From Thuidium tamariscinum (lineage: Eukaryota > Streptophyta > Bryopsida > Hypnales > Thuidiaceae), in assembly GCA_947034885.2 (NCBI GenBank), contig OX344758.2, positions 18,689,067 to 18,753,066 on the forward strand: a stretch of DNA of 64,000 nt. Reading direction: 5' to 3'. Positions within the stretch are counted from its first letter, which is position 1; every line of letters begins with the position of its first letter. A program made the translations under genes and the position numbers. Shown here piece after piece: positions 13,701-27,939 of the stretch. The notes below the pieces were generated by a model, which was not told where the DNA came from, did not search any database, and was given only the letters and a program-made list of their open reading frames with translations.

Positions 13701-14791
13701 ATGCATGTACACTTGAGCTTCACTTTTGAGACTCCTGAACAGGACAAGATGAGTACGTCACGTACATCGACCCTACTACCAATGCTTCTACAAAATCGTC
13801 ATCACTTCAGCAGTTCTCACTCATGAAAAAGGTTTATTCTGTGCGACATGTTCACTTCCACAATACTTTTGAATTGCGCATTCATAGTTCGGTTCGCTTT
13901 CATTCCATTGAATAGTTCAACGTTGTGCTCACAAGTACGTTCACAAGTGAGTATTGTGAAGTTCAATTCAACGAAACAAATGTGTTTCCCCAAGAATGCA
14001 CTTCACTATCCAACATGATGAAGGCCTTCCAGTCTTCTACACTGGTTTACTGACTTTCTAAACAAATTTCGATGCCTCTAGCACTCTTATTCTGTTTCTG
14101 CCACGAAGGATGGTCAAATTCATGTTGAACACCCCTTCTAGTAGGAAGACCCCTCTTAATCATCCGGCTTTCAAAATCAAAGACAACTGTTGTTGATTTT
14201 CGCGAATCCTAAGGGCAATGCATGCTGCAATTGGAATTTTGATTGCAGGCATCTTGTGGAGACATTTCCAACTCCCTACCATACCGTTCCTCGTCTGCTC
14301 TATCCTCTGCATTTTTGGTATTTTCTCTCTTGAATTCAAATGTCTGCCACGTCGTTCTTTCAGCTGAAACATGAGCACGTAGGCTTCCAAGACGAAGTCA
14401 GGTTTCCACGGAAGTTCCCATTGTGTAACGGATTTTGCAAATTCGCACTAACATCATGGACACATTCAGTTCCAACTCAATGAAATCTAGGCACTTCAAG
14501 AAGCAATGGCTACCACTCGGTGTAATCACACACGACACACAGTGGAACACCGTTATGAAAAAGAAGGACCAGAATTTCTTCAGTACGGAGAACGTCACTC
14601 TTGACAACCTACCGTAGGACCTCTACGTACTTCATCGTCTGTTTTGCAGCACTGTACAACGCACATTGACACGTGGCGAGGCTGCAAAGACGTTGCGAGC
14701 AGTACTTTTGATCACACTGATTAATTGAACAGATTTGTATCTCCCAAGGTTTTGAACACCTGCTTTGCAATCACTTGTCCCGCCGTCAAGG
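10714..14791. other. CACTA interior without a recognised gene
   Basis: This is the region between the two divergent transposon genes, and it should contain both promoters and 5' leaders. Only short frames occur and I recognise none. ACTTC words dominate on the plus strand: a by-eye count in 12000-13500 gives about seven ACTTC and two GAAGT. Confidence 0.5.
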
Positions 14792-15115
14792 ATGGACGAC
14801 TCATTAACAGACAACGTCCACTTGAGCGTTGAGATCACGGAGTATGAACAGGAACGGAATAGGAGAAAGAAGTGCTTACATGACGCTGTAGAACGGAACT
14901 TAATTGCGGCTGGTTTGAGTGAAGTGGCTGCTCTGAGGTCTGCCTTCGTAGGGGGCGCAACTACTGCAGCTGCTGTTTCCGTTCGTAAGCAAGTGCGCCG
15001 GAAGAAGGTGCTCGCGGTTGGAAGTGCAGTCACAGTAAGGAGGAGTGGACGGCAGCGAACGCAAGCCCAGCTCAATTTTCCCCTTGTCACAACAGCTCCA
15101 CGTCAAGGAAAATGG
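14792..15115 (+). CDS. Probable first exon of the second CACTA gene
   Basis: 108 codons from ATG to a good donor (AATGG/GTAAG), ending in phase 0. It begins MDDSLTDNVHLSVEITEYEQ and has a basic helix (ERNRRKKCLHDAVERN). It ends with the basic motif RRSGRQRTQ, a form common near the N terminus of plant transposon proteins (RRSSR-type). It lies in the same direction as the Transposase_24-like exons 2.5 kb downstream, so it may be the start of that gene. The connecting exons could not be traced, so a separate small gene is also possible. Confidence 0.4.
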
Positions 15116-17594
15116 GTAAGATGGAACCGCATACAGAAGTTCGTCGCAGTTGTTTGTGTCTTCGTCTCTTTCGTTTTCCTACATTCACAGGCATTGGGTT
15201 GCTGAATTAATGATGTTGGCGGCTGTTCATGCATCCCTTCCTATTTGGTTGTCCCTACGCACTGAGTCCATAATGAACTTTCTCGAAGCAGTACGTCCAC
15301 GTGGGCGAACTTGGTGTCTGCAATCAGGGCATCCACTTCTCTTCTTAGATGTCTACTGCAGACTCGCTTGGGCACCTACTCGCGGCTGTAGGTTACACTT
15401 CAAATTGTCGCCCATGAAGACACTTCTCAACGTCCTTACTGAACATGGCAGGGCAGTAGTTGGACTGGCATGCACGAAAGGGTTTCGGATTCTTTGCTAA
15501 CCACTATCTCAGGTTTCATAACGGTGTTCGCGTTCGCGTAAATAAGTAGCTGCGTTCCGTCATTACCGTTGTCACGTTCTGTGAACGTTTTCCTCTTGCT
15601 TAGTAATTCGTTCTCTTCATTCAATGGAACAACAGTGAAGGACGTGTGCTTATATGCATTCACCGACATGTCCGACTGCCACTACAGAAGTGAATTACAC
15701 GAAAGCTTGGAAGCCCTAGATCGGGGACTTCCGACAGCGAGTGCCAAGGCCTACTCTGTTACGATCAGCAGTGCTTGCGCTGGATGCCTGCACAACAATG
15801 TCGAATTGAGAGTACGAGGTACAGCGCTGTTTCTGCTTCGTGTTCTTCTTGATTTTTTGGTCAGTTTCTCCGCAGCACGATCCCTCCAACTCGATGTAAC
15901 AATGTTTTTGACAATTCTAGTACATCAGTTCTGCGATGCACTGTCTTCTATATGTCTCTGTTGCTGGACTTCAACGCGTTGACATGCATTGCATCTGCAA
16001 CATGATGCTTTTAGCGGTTCAGAAATTTGCTATGCCTCGGCCTTGCATATTGTCATTGACCCCCGTATACTCTTCAAATCTTTTGGGGAAATGGGTGTAA
16101 TTGCATGCTTCATAGAATTGAATACATGAGCTTGTCGAATTAGTTGCTGCATAGCACTACTATGTGTGGGTGCACAGAAATTTAGGTCTGCTGGGAAGGG
16201 TTACCATTAATGAACAAGTTCCTTCACTCTTGCTTTGTAGGAAGTTCAGCGTGTCAATCGTGCCTGGTTTGCTCCGACTGTCTCCGAATGACAAACACCC
16301 TGTCTTGAACGACTTGAACTCCATTAAAGCAGTGCTTCACGATGACCAGATGTCGAGATTAGGGTTCTGCAATGTAGTCGTTCATTGGGAATTGCACATT
16401 GTACGCAAAGCTTGTGTACATCATGTACTATTCCCATTCGTTGAATGCGTGTGCCCATTCTCAATGCAGAGGGAATTCCTCACTTGAAATTGGTCCGACC
16501 TTCCGCTGTACCAGTTTGCGTGACCCTATTCTGGAAGTGCCACTTCTCTTATGAGCTTCTCTTTTTTTTAGCCACTTGTCATCTAACTTCTTCTTCTCTA
16601 AACTTCTTCAGCATCAATGTAGGTCAATTCGGGTCACGGAGATTCCAGAAGAGAAAGCTATTACTGCTCGTTCTCAATGGAGAGTTCTACTCTGTAACGA
16701 GTCATCTTGTTCTTGCTAACCCATACTGCTATATATGAAGTACTCCTGTGAAGTGAGGGAAACAATTACAGAAGTGCTACGTGTAAGGAAACTCTTCTAT
16801 TTTTGCATGACTGCAGCTTGCGCACTATGACAACGTCAACACCGGGATGCTTCTTCAGCAGTTGTGTGAAGACAGGAAAGAGACGTGTGAGGCATGGCAT
16901 GACAAGGTTTCAATTGAACTGAAACTGCGGCTTGTAGTCCATGTCTGCACTAGAGGTTCTCCTTAGACTCAAGCTCCTCTGCTTTTATGAGCAAGTACAT
17001 GTGCTTCTGGTTAACTGACAGAGCGCCATTGTCGTTCAGGCTCTTATTACTAATTGAGGTCAGTCATGAATAAGTAGTCCGTATGTGGGAGGTGGACACT
17101 GCGTTACAGAACGCAGTCTTTGATGTCATGTGGGTTTCAGTGGGCACTGAGAAGCGCATCCAGCAATGTCGAACTTTACATTGGAGGCCAACAATTCGGC
17201 GACAAAGTATTGCGGACGTCAGTAATGCATGATTGCGTTCTCAGGAGACAACGTCCTCATTGTCACTGACACTGCTTGTCTGCTCTCAGGGTCGGGCATA
17301 GATGCATGTCACTGCTCAGTGAATGCGCATCAATTTGTGTACATGAAGTGAGAGTACCGTAGCTATTACAGAAGGCGTGTAAGGAACATGTGTTCGAGAA
17401 TAGTGTAGAAGGGCACTGCTGTTCTTTCTCATTTCTCGAATAGAAACGCTCTATGCTACTCTGTTCAAATTCTCCACTGCATTATTCATGGTTTTCCCTG
17501 TATGAAGTGTTACGTCCGTGTACTTTGAAGGCCCTGAATCCGTTGGAGGACTTAATGCTCCTGTCCTGTTGTAAGAAGCAATGGTTTTTTAACC
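15116..17594 (+). other. Probable introns or small exons of the second CACTA gene
   Basis: No confident gene. Possible exons with AG/GT borders lie at about 15650-15826 (includes ELHESLEALDRGLP) and about 16819-16911 (LAHYDNVNTGMLLQQLCEDR). I cannot join them in phase with certainty and recognise no domain. Confidence 0.3.
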
Positions 17595-20500
17595 TTGTTC
17601 ACTGACTTTGCTAATCAGAGTGATGAGCAATTCCAGTCGTGGCCAGGGAGAGAAAAGAAAAGAAGCATGAATAAAGGAATGAAGAAGAGGCTGCCGACAA
17701 CGAAGAAACAGGTGTCGTTGGCCAACGTGGTGGATGCAGATCGTGAACATTCCGTCTGCACCGCACCTACAAACGGTGACATTGAATTGCAGCCACACTC
17801 AACTTCAGAGCAGCAGCGAACTTCAGGTGTTGAAGGCGAATTGCTTGAGATGCCACAACCTTTGCGAAGACGGGAAATTGACTTCCCGCAGCGTCCGGGT
17901 GAATCTGGATATCCTATTCAGCAGGCAGAACGGAGACATGCCTCTGAATGGTCATCTGATCTCCCTGTGGGACAGGCTCGGAGCTGCAATGCTCCCTATA
18001 GAGGCTCTTTCAGGAGACCTTGGTCACCAGTTCCGTATGCACTTGGAAGGGAGTATGCAGGACGTGTTGGAGATTACGGTGGACGAGGAGGACCATACGA
18101 GGGACGCATGGATTTCCACCATCACCGAGGTATTGTTCTCTTCCCATGCATTCGCTAACTGCCGTCACTACTTCCAGAAGTTGTCGTCATAGCACATGCA
18201 TATGGCGATTGACATACTGAACATATGAGTTCATGTACTACAGAGTGCCTTCAAGTTCGAGAAATGAGGCCTTCTCATTCTGCCTGTCTTAGTGCTCATG
18301 TGGTTGTAGCAAACTTCAGTATTTTGGTATTCAAAATAGAAGGGAAGTTCTCCACATAGGATTGTACACGAGGTTCCCAGGTAGCTCACAGTACAGTTCA
18401 CAACTGCAAATGACTGCATGGGCTTCTGTTAGAAGTTCAATTCCATGTTACAGTGTCTTTCAAGTCTACATCTCGCATGTCACTCATTGTCCGCTTCAGC
18501 TGCTGGAGTGTCCCTTATGTCTTTTAAATGATTCAAGCATGTCAACACCTGCTTGATGAGAGGTAAAGAAGAAGTATGCATGGCATGTTAGTACAAGTCA
18601 AGCAGTGGAGGAATTGTGAATTACTTTAAAAACGAAGTACATTGCCAATGACAAAGGTAGTCACAGCAGAACGTGTATACTACTTCTGCTGAGTCGGTGT
18701 TGCCTGTACTTCAAAGAGTTCATGGATTTCTTAGGGAAACGGTACAGACTTTGCATGTGTGTTTCGATGCAGAGCAGGGAAGGAAGCTCCACAGTGAGAC
18801 GTCAAGAATATTGGTATTTCGCATGTTCTTCAGTAGGGATTGTGGAGCAGTCCCACTGTACCATAATGATGCCCTCATGTTGTCAGTATTTCGAAGCAGA
18901 GGTCGTAGGGCACATAGCTTTGTCATGTAGGACCTTTAATCACAAGGTTCTATCATATTAGACATTCGTCTTTGAATTCCTTGTTGATGCAATGTGTTTG
19001 GGAATACCTTGTAGGATAGTTCGTCCAAGTTTCGGTACAAGGCTTTCAGGATTTCCTCATGTGTCATTAATGTGCATGTAGCATGCACATTACGTTTCAA
19101 GCATTCATGCATGGAGAACTTCAGAAATTTCTTACAAGCATCTCGTATACAGGTCAAGCATTGTAGACTTCCATTCTTCGTGGTGCACAACACGAAAGAA
19201 TGTTGTTCTGTACATTCTCTTATTTCATTCTGTGTGCTGTCATTGCAGACCCTTATTATGACGCCTTCGATAGGGACTACCACTAAGGGGCAAGGGGATA
19301 TGACAGTCGGGCAGTGTATGAAGACCAGAGATTCCCACAGGTGTCAGAGCATCATTCTAACGTGAATGCACAAGACTTAGGAGCACTTGGAACAACCCCA
19401 TACGGACATCTTGGCAGGAGGGGCAACAGTCCCCCTCCATCTTCTTCTGCAGTCCTTCCAAACGAGGTGAGATCCGAAGTGCCCACCAAGCGTCCGCTTA
19501 AACTGAACTCCTTGGGATGGCCACAAGGGCAAATGGCCACACTTCTGCACGGTGACATTGGGTCCTTCGTCAAGGACATGGACCCCACGAAGGGGTGGGA
19601 TGGACAGAGCAAGGACGGTAGAGACCGACTACGTGATCGAATCAATCACGACTACCATTTCTATGGGGATTGCAGTACTCTCAGTGAGAAGTACTTGAGG
19701 AAAGTGGCAGGAGCAGCCCTCATACAATTCCGTTACTCTCTTAACCAGTTGATTGATGGGGATGCAGCAAGACCTTCAGATGTTGATGAAATTTATTGGA
19801 AGGCTTTGCAGGAGATAAGGAAAACTGCAGAGTCACAGGAGAAGTCACAGAAGATGGCAGCAATAGCTAGAGGTCATGGATCAAAAAATACGTCCAAGAA
19901 AGCAGTGGAGCGTACTGTATTGAGCCGGATGGTAAGGAATTTCTTCTGAAGTGTTCAAAGCGTTCTTGGAAATGAGTGTTGTAGGACAGTTCAGTTTTAA
20001 CCCTGTTAAATGACACTTCTCATGTTACAGCTGCCACGTTTAGATGCAACCTTCATGTTGAAAATAGGTTAATAAGATTGCTCTGTCAAGAACTTCATTC
20101 ACTACGGCATGTCAGCTATACACAGGAAAATTAAACTGAAGAAGTGCAGAATAGTTCATTGCTGTGTGTACCAAACACGGAAGAGGATAAGGTGTAGCAC
20201 ATGTGATTCTCTTATGCATGTGTTGGTATGGAATGCAGACGTTGGATTTGGGCCGTGAGCCGTACCCTAGTGAATTTGAGAAGGAATTTGAGAAAGAGTG
20301 GGCTGTGCTTCAAGAGGCCCAGGCAGACCGGAGAAGGCAACGGAAACTAGCGAACGCTAGCAATGCAGCCACGCAAGCTACGAAGGACTTTGACATGCGT
20401 TTGAAGATATTAGAAGCATTTACAAAGAAGTGGGAGCCAGAGCTAAATGAGTGGAGTAAAACGTGGAATGACGAAGAAGGTGTGCAGTACCGTCAAAGTA

Positions 20501-21430
20501 AGAGCACGGAAGGAGACATGCAGAAGGAATTAGTGCTGGCAGCGGTGGACGATGACAAAGAGACAACCAAGGCAGCTGAAAGCGACGAGAATTTGCAAAT
20601 CAGCGACACGGACTCCCATACGGAGGACTCGCAGTCTGATGATGATGATGATGATAGCGAATCAGAGCAGGATGCAAATGCTGAGGAAGACAGTTCTCTC
20701 CAATCACATGCTGTCAATGTGGTGGAGCCGGACACTGCTTGTGTGGAAAAAGTAGCACCAAAAAGCTTAAATGCTACGACTGTAAAGAACTTTGTTAGTA
20801 AGGTTGCAGTGTCGAAGACCACAGACACGAAAAGTGGAGGAGGTGCATTCAGTAGTACTGCAATGCCTGAAGTGGAGCAGAACAAAGCAAATGGCCGCCT
20901 AGGAAAAGATTGTATGGGTAAAGGGAAGCAGGTACAGTTTTGATGACACTATTGTTGCTTCATGTTATTTATGTTGTAGTATGTTATATGTCATGATCTA
21001 CAAGGCGACGGTGTCCACGAATTAATGTGCAAGTACGTCCTCGCTTTCTGTGTCATTGTAGTGTATTGGAACAGTAGGATGCCCGTGAAGATGTGAAAAG
21101 CAAAGGAGGACTTCAACGAATTCTGATGAAGCACTCACCAAATCGAAGCATTAGAATGCATTGAATCATTAGCGTATTGATGTTCTAAGAGAGAAGTTCA
21201 ACTGAAAGAGATGAAGTGTTGTGTTGTTAGTATAGGTGAATTTTAGGTTGAGGCTCCATTTTCAACTGTTGCATTTTGAATTGTAGGTTGCGGTCAGTGG
21301 CGAAGAGAAACAGAAGGACCCGGACTGCAGAGCATCGAAGCGCCAAAAACTTGGCTTCAACTCAGTGGAAACTCCAGTGGTACTCGACGAAGGGCCTTCT
21401 TTACAGGAAGCTTCTCAGAAAGGCATTTGA
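17595..21430 (+). pseudogene. Transposase_24 (Ptta/En/Spm)-like gene with an internal stop
   Basis: Exons about 17595-18129, 19249-19931, 20239-20931 and 21287-21430 join in phase at GT/AG borders; the true 5' start is uncertain. The first part is basic and R/G/Y-rich. The third quarter carries GWPQGQMATL, then YLRKVAGAALIQFRYSLNQL and SQEKSQKMAAIARGHGSKN. This resembles the W...N..NR...H..GSKSF region of the plant Transposase_24 family, the second protein of many CACTA elements. Next come a coiled-coil-like charged stretch, an acidic run with six aspartates and a possible nuclear signal (SKRQKLGF). A TAA at 19284-19286, right after RDYH, breaks the frame in the R/G/Y region and is probably an old CAA. 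In En/Spm the partner protein binds subterminal repeats; that role here is inferred. Confidence 0.6.
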
Positions 21431-24400
21431 GGGAAGGCCCAGAAACTTACTCGGAAGAGTCGGAAACGCAGTCACCAGGAAGGGCAGGGCAAAGCACTAA
21501 AGGTATGATTGAGACCTTGCTAGTGATGCCATTCCTCAAATGCTGAGGTACATGACATTGCGTTTCAATTGATCAAGGATGAGCAGTACGACCATGTGTC
21601 CAATTTTTTGCTTACAGAGACTAAAAAGATTAACAAAGAACGTCTGTTTCAGATGAACAGAGGTTTGATATACTGTACATGTTTTACCTGTTCAGTAGCG
21701 CGTGCTTTCAATATTTCCAATGGTATTACAGTACTTTGCTTCATCATAGAGAATAGTTGTCAATCCGTAGGTCAAGTGCATTATATGCAGAAATTGAATT
21801 CACTGTGAACGGAACATCACTCTTGTGAACAATTCGAAGGTTTCCTTAATGACACAGAACAAAAGAAATGTCTCTTCCATGCACTGACTGTATGGTGGCC
21901 ATGTCTTAGAAGGGGAAGTGAAGTGCGGACCTGCCTCACTGCCTGACGAAATGCAAACAAAAAGTGTAAGTGACTGTTGAGACTATCCATGTAGCCTTCA
22001 TGAGTTGAAAGCTGATATGTAGTTTTTATTATTACAAAGTGCATATGTTAAATGCGGAATGAAGTGGAGCACTCATGTTGTGTATTCTTGGCAGGTGGAT
22101 ACCATTTTGGACGAACATATTCTATTATCCAAAGAAATGGGGCTTGCAGCATGAGTGCTGTGAGCTGCGGAATTAGTGTATGACTTTCAGGACAAGTACC
22201 AGAGCATTCTCAGTAGTACAGAAATGGAATGACATAGTTTGCATGTGAGAAGTGCACAAAGATGTCATGTTCGTGCAAGTAGAGTAAGGAAGAAGTGAAG
22301 TGCAACAGCATGGCACGTTTTGTATGGAATAGTAGTCCTCTGAGGTCACGACTTGCCTTCAGAATTATTGGTGAAGTGCTAATACGAGCATCCATATTTA
22401 ATGCTCAGTTTTGAATGTGCGATGTTGTCTTGTGACGTACCCATGTGCTGCCTTGCCCTACAAGAAAGAAGTGGAGAATAGCTGACATTCAGGTTCCGTT
22501 TCGTTTTTCTATTTTAGTCATGTGTAGTGCTTCAGTGATTAGTGGACGTTGAATTGCAGCTCAGGACACGTCTGAGCACTGCTTAGTTATTAGGAACGCA
22601 GGTTCGGACGACATTTGTATACACTTTTTTGAAGTACTGCTGAAGTTGTTAGTGTTTACATACCTTTATGTAGAGAAGTGTTCTTTCACTATAGAAAGTG
22701 ACAGGGGGATGTTGATATTGTTATTAACATTTTGACAGTGGCTGCGGGAGCTTGCATAATGAAGCTGCGTAGAGTGGATGAAGATTAAGTTGTTCATGCA
22801 AAACGAGATTTCCAAGCAACACTTTATTGTGGACGTGTAAGGGACTGCTGGAGTAGTGGGAGGTACATGTATTTCTTTATCTTCTTCTTCAATGAGGTCA
22901 ACGAAACCTCATTACTGTGCAGTCCTACAGTGTTCTCCAACTGTTTCAGAGTACTGCTTATAGAGGAGGGTAACCAAGGTACTGTATGCCTGTTGTGTGG
23001 CTGGGAGAAGTGAGTGCAAGGAATTTCGTAAATTCCTGTTTTGTCGTTGAAGGTGCCTTATATGTTGTCGTTGTTGCATGCGAAGCACGCAATGAAGATG
23101 TTCGTGTCAGAAAAGGAGGTGGCTGCTGCAGTGTGCCACTATGACTGTGCGCGAAGGGATGTCATTCTAGTCCTTTTTTTTTAGCAAGTTTGCTAACGTT
23201 AGCCTGTACGTGAATGTGAAGAACAGTTTACAGTCGGAGCGTTGGTTGTCTTCCTTGAAGTTGGACTGCATTGAAGGAGGGAATAGTGCACCTCGCAGCA
23301 TCTCATATAGTCAGCGTAGTCTATAGAGAAGGTGAAATGAAGAGTCAACATCTGATGGTCAGTACAATTCATGTGCAGGAAGTGGTAGCATTATTGGAAA
23401 AGGTATGTAATGGTCGTTGTTGTCGCTATGTTTTCTAGGGATGCCTAACTTGAGACACTGTTTATAATTTCCCAACAAATTGTCAAATCACGGTGCTAGT
23501 GTTCCCAGTGTGCACAAGCCGTTTGCAAGCATGGAAGCTATATATTGAGTGTGTGGTAAGTAGTGAGCTCCTGTGCTAACAAGTGAAACAAAAAAATTCC
23601 ATGGAAGCACTCATTGGAGTACGAACATGTAGTCTTTCAGAATGGCATGTGCACATTCTTTTCGGAATTGGGCACACAGATGGCGTGCAGGAGACAGTGT
23701 CAGGAAGTCCGTCTGTACCGTAGTGTTTGAGGTACCAGTTAGTATGTACCGAGTTCTTGTAATTCGAGTGGGCACTGACGTTTTCATTTGAAGATGCAAC
23801 ATTATGAGGTAGATGTCATGAAAGAAATTCGGCATGGATGAGTGCGGTTGCGTTCATAATGCAAAGAAGAAGGTCTCTGCGGCACACCTGCACTCCGAAT
23901 TGGTCACAAGATATTCACAATATTAAAAGCAACGCTTAGCATTACTGTAAGAGGCAGGTATGTTTGAAGGCAATATTCTTGACAAAATCCCCATTACTTT
24001 GTGCATGTTTCTGTTGTAGTTGAAAAGCATCCACAGAAATCTACTTCTGTGAATATGAAAATCTAATGCACCTTGTGAGTATCATGTAGTGTTAGTGGAA
24101 GTCGAACTTGCTGCTGTTCAGGATGGCGTAATAGTTGTGCACGGACATTGTTGTAGTAGTTCCTCTGCTGCGGAAATGAGGTTCGTTTCTTTAGTCTTTC
24201 ATTTCCTTAGAAAAATAAGTGAATTTCATGAGCGGTGGACACTTGTTTTTCGATTGAGAGGTAATCAATGGTGAAGCAGGCTTCCATGAAATTGATGCAA
24301 GTAGGCAAAGTCAATGCACCACTGTCATCTTGGAAATGGCGCACATGTTATGCACTTCCTTCATGGTGAGTATAAATGTGTACAGGACGTCATTGCTACC

Positions 24401-27400
24401 AGCAACGTCAGATCATTCAGAAGCATTGCAGTTGTAGGACAGTACTGTAGAATGTGAAAGACATTGCACTTCTCGTCTGTCAGTCCGTCAGGCAGTCTGA
24501 AATGGTGATTCAGGAAAGGAGAATTTATAGTATGGTGCATGACAATGTTTTTCAGTGGAATGTGAAAGACGTGTGGCATTGCATTCTTTAAGGAATGTAT
24601 GGAAATCCTACTGAAGCAGTACAGCAATTAGTAGCAATTCACAGAGGTCAGGGTCAGTGATAGGACATGTCGTCTCTGTGAATAGTTGAGAAGTCACAAA
24701 GTAGGATAGTATGGATACGTGGCGAAAGTCATGCAGTACAAGAACTTAGTGATTGCCTCAATAAATACCTGAAGTATATTTTGTTGAGGCAGACGGTACT
24801 CTCTTCTAATGATGCTAGCAGTAGGACAGGAAGTTCCTGTAGTGCGCAATGTCTACAATAGAAGGTTTTCATAGAATTCGAAGAAGAACATGTTGTACAT
24901 ATATTTCCATTCTTCAGGATCCCAGTAGGAGTGTACGTGCAAGTGCAGCAGAGCAGACAATGTGTTTCGTTGTGTGCTCTGCATCTTGAAGAATACAATA
25001 TATGTACTTGGATGTCATGTCCTATAGAATTTTTTCATGTCTTCCACGGGTTGGTGAAAATCAGTGCTTTTGGGGTACTGACAACTATCGGATATGCCTC
25101 GCAGTCATCATTTCATGGAACTGTGCAGAGCACAATGTGAATCATTGGATATTGTAGTCAGAAGTGGGCTACGGAGGACCGTGGAAGCTGATGCTGAGGA
25201 TGTTTTTCAATTTTCCAAGACTATGCGTCCTATAGACGTTTAAATTCTGTTCTGCAGTCTTCTGATGTCTATGATGGCGAGGAAGTTCTGCAAAGCAAGT
25301 AAGTAATAACTGTCTTGTCCTTGTACAGTGAACTGTTTTGTAGACGGTGTTTGAAACTGTAGTTCTCAGTGATGGGAGGATGATGAGTTCACGTGAACAA
25401 TGTCTGCAGAAGTGAAGAGCTGCATTTCAGTTGCGTCATTTCGTGCAGTACGAGGCTCGTCTTCAGTATGCTTTCTGTGCTGTTTTCCATATGAGGTTTT
25501 TGCCAGATTAATGAGTCACAGAGGGGAATAATGTGGTCAATGAAGTTTCACCTGGTCAGTGTAGTACTTGCAGTAGAAACTGTTAGAGCGAAACAAATTG
25601 TGGTTGAAAGTCTTGTGAAGGTTTTCTGTGTCTTGAACGCTTCACCTGTCACAATCTAGAGCTGAGGACTACTATATGTTCTGAGGACAATATTCATAGG
25701 TAGAGGTGGGTAGTCCTGCTGTTGCACTGAAGGGGAGTTCTACAGTGTTCTACATGAACTCATTCTAAACGCGTTGGCACATTTGAAAGCGCCAATCATT
25801 GATATAGTGTGTAGCACTGTATGTCTTGTGCTCATGCTATCCACTGTCTTGCACATTGCTCTTCTCAAGTGAAATCATTTTGCTGTAAAGCATGTAGCAT
25901 AGCATTTGGATAGCGGATGCAGAAGTAATCAATGGTCCAAGTATGTTTGTATAAGCGACCTCTATAGTGAAGACTGAAGAGACATGCTTGATTCCGGAAA
26001 GGCATTCGCGAAGTACTTTGCGCTTGGAGGGGACATGCCGTATTCAGTATACGTACGTGAGTTCTGCATGAGCTAACTGGACAAGGAGAATGAAAGACAT
26101 ATAAGTGGGGTTCAGCTTGTATGATTCCAGAAGTCCAACGACAGAGTGCAAGCATGTGCAGGCATCCTGCATCTGACTTCAATGTCATCCATGTGTCTAA
26201 TGAAAGTACAGGCATAGTGTTTTGCGTTGCTTGCATACAAGCTCTGAACTAGTTTGCTTGATGGAAAGCAACTGAGCTTCATTGTTTCATGCAGAGCACG
26301 TTCGTGGAGTATGTAAGCTTTCCGGGAGATCGGAACTGAATTGCAGTTCAGTAACAGAGTAGTGGTAGGTACGTAGGCAGTTGGAAGTGCATTTGGAAGT
26401 GTTCATGACGTAATAGTGTTGTAGTTCTTTAAGTCAATCATGCGTGCTGGACACAGTGATAGGCTTTGTTGATTCATGACTAAGAGAACAGCAAGTGGGC
26501 TCCTCTTTCTGCACGGAAGTGATTATTGCTTTCTCTGCTGTAGACATATGTAATACGTTTGAAGAAGTGCATCCACAGGAAATGCTAGTGCTCTTGGGTG
26601 CCATGACAGGAAATGCAAGACAGAGAGGATACCCAATTTCTTAAGAGTTGCTTTTGTTTGCAAGGACATCAGAAACTGAAATCGGTCTTGAAGGACAAAG
26701 CCTCTTTGGTCTTCGACATGCCGCTGTCTGTGTGATACATATGGTGTGTTACATCTTCTGTGCAAGACAGACCGGACGTGTGTATTGACACGAAGCATTC
26801 CAAACTCGGTTGCTCTTGCAGTGTATGGAGAAAGCGATGTCAATGACGGGGATTTCGCAGACGCTAGTGACAGTGCAGGGAAGCTGGCAATGTCACATCC
26901 TTGTAGGTACGTACCCACATTTCACATTTTCGAGGACACTTGTACGATTTTATATTTTTATAGGAAGACCGTAATCTTCATGTTGAAGCAGATGAGGAAA
27001 TGAAGTACTGTGGAGATGTTCGGAATTGTCCGAAGCTGTCTTCTCAGTTTGGCAATTGTAGAAGTTGCTTGTGCTTAAGAGGGCCGTAGAAATTGATGTT
27101 CAGATTTGTGGGCCAGGACCTACTATGGCCTCATGCAGAATTCGGTTGAAAACGTGCATTTTTTGGAAATTGCGTAAGGTCTTCTACAATGAAAATTGTA
27201 TAGAAGTTCAAGAATTCGAAATAGCTTAAGTGAGCACGTTCAGGATAGACCCATTATTGAAAGAACAATATACATCAACGATGTTGCCAGGATTATGTTA
27301 TGAAGCAACGACGTGTTACAATGAATTTGAGAAAGCCTTGTAATTGATGCAAGTGTCAGTGTGCAAAATTTCTTTTTCTTCTTCTTACAGACGTCCTATA

Positions 27401-27939
27401 ATTTGAAGATCTGAAGATGAGGTAAGCGTGAGTGGTACATGTTTCACATGTATAGAATCTGCGAATTCAGGGTAACATTTCTAGAGGACAGTTCTAGAAA
27501 GAAGTAGCGAAGAACATGTAGGTGGTTTTGAGAGCACTCTATGCTCATGGAGTCCTTAGTGGTATTCTAATTAAGGAAGCTAAATTATTGTATAATTGAT
27601 GTTGCAGAGCGTGTTGTACAAGAGCAGATGGATGGATTGAAGAGGTAATCGCTCATGTTCCAGGAGAGCGGGACTTAAACAGGAATTGCCTCATGGAATT
27701 TAATATAATTGTCCATCATGCCAAGTCATAGAGGTAGTCGTCATATGTGTGCTCCGTTTGCTGAGCTTCAACAACCACTTACTGTATTGTAGTTTGTCCC
27801 ACTTAGACACTACTATATAGCAAGAAGTGCAAGCCTCATATTCATTTACGTGTTTTTTCATTTGAATTGCAATGTGGGAGAGGAAGTGGAGGTCTACCAT
27901 CGTCAACTGCATTTGCAAATGTCAGCATTGTAGATTCTT
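21431..27939. other. Long non-coding right arm of the CACTA element
   Basis: No gene is seen in 6.5 kb. GAAGT words dominate on the plus strand, the reverse complement of the ACTTC words of the left arm: a by-eye count in 21000-22500 gives about ten GAAGT and one or two ACTTC. Words such as AGAAGTGAAGTGC recur (around 21905 and 22290). Confidence 0.55.

Noticed and set aside
17734-18192. Alternative plus-strand frame over the R/G/Y exon (includes LISLWDRLGAAMLPIEAL)
   Set aside because: It looks protein-like, but the other frame continues in phase and in composition into the next exon.
20493-20885. 130-codon minus-strand frame rich in serine
   Set aside because: It is the antisense of the acidic Asp/Ser region of the Transposase_24-like gene.
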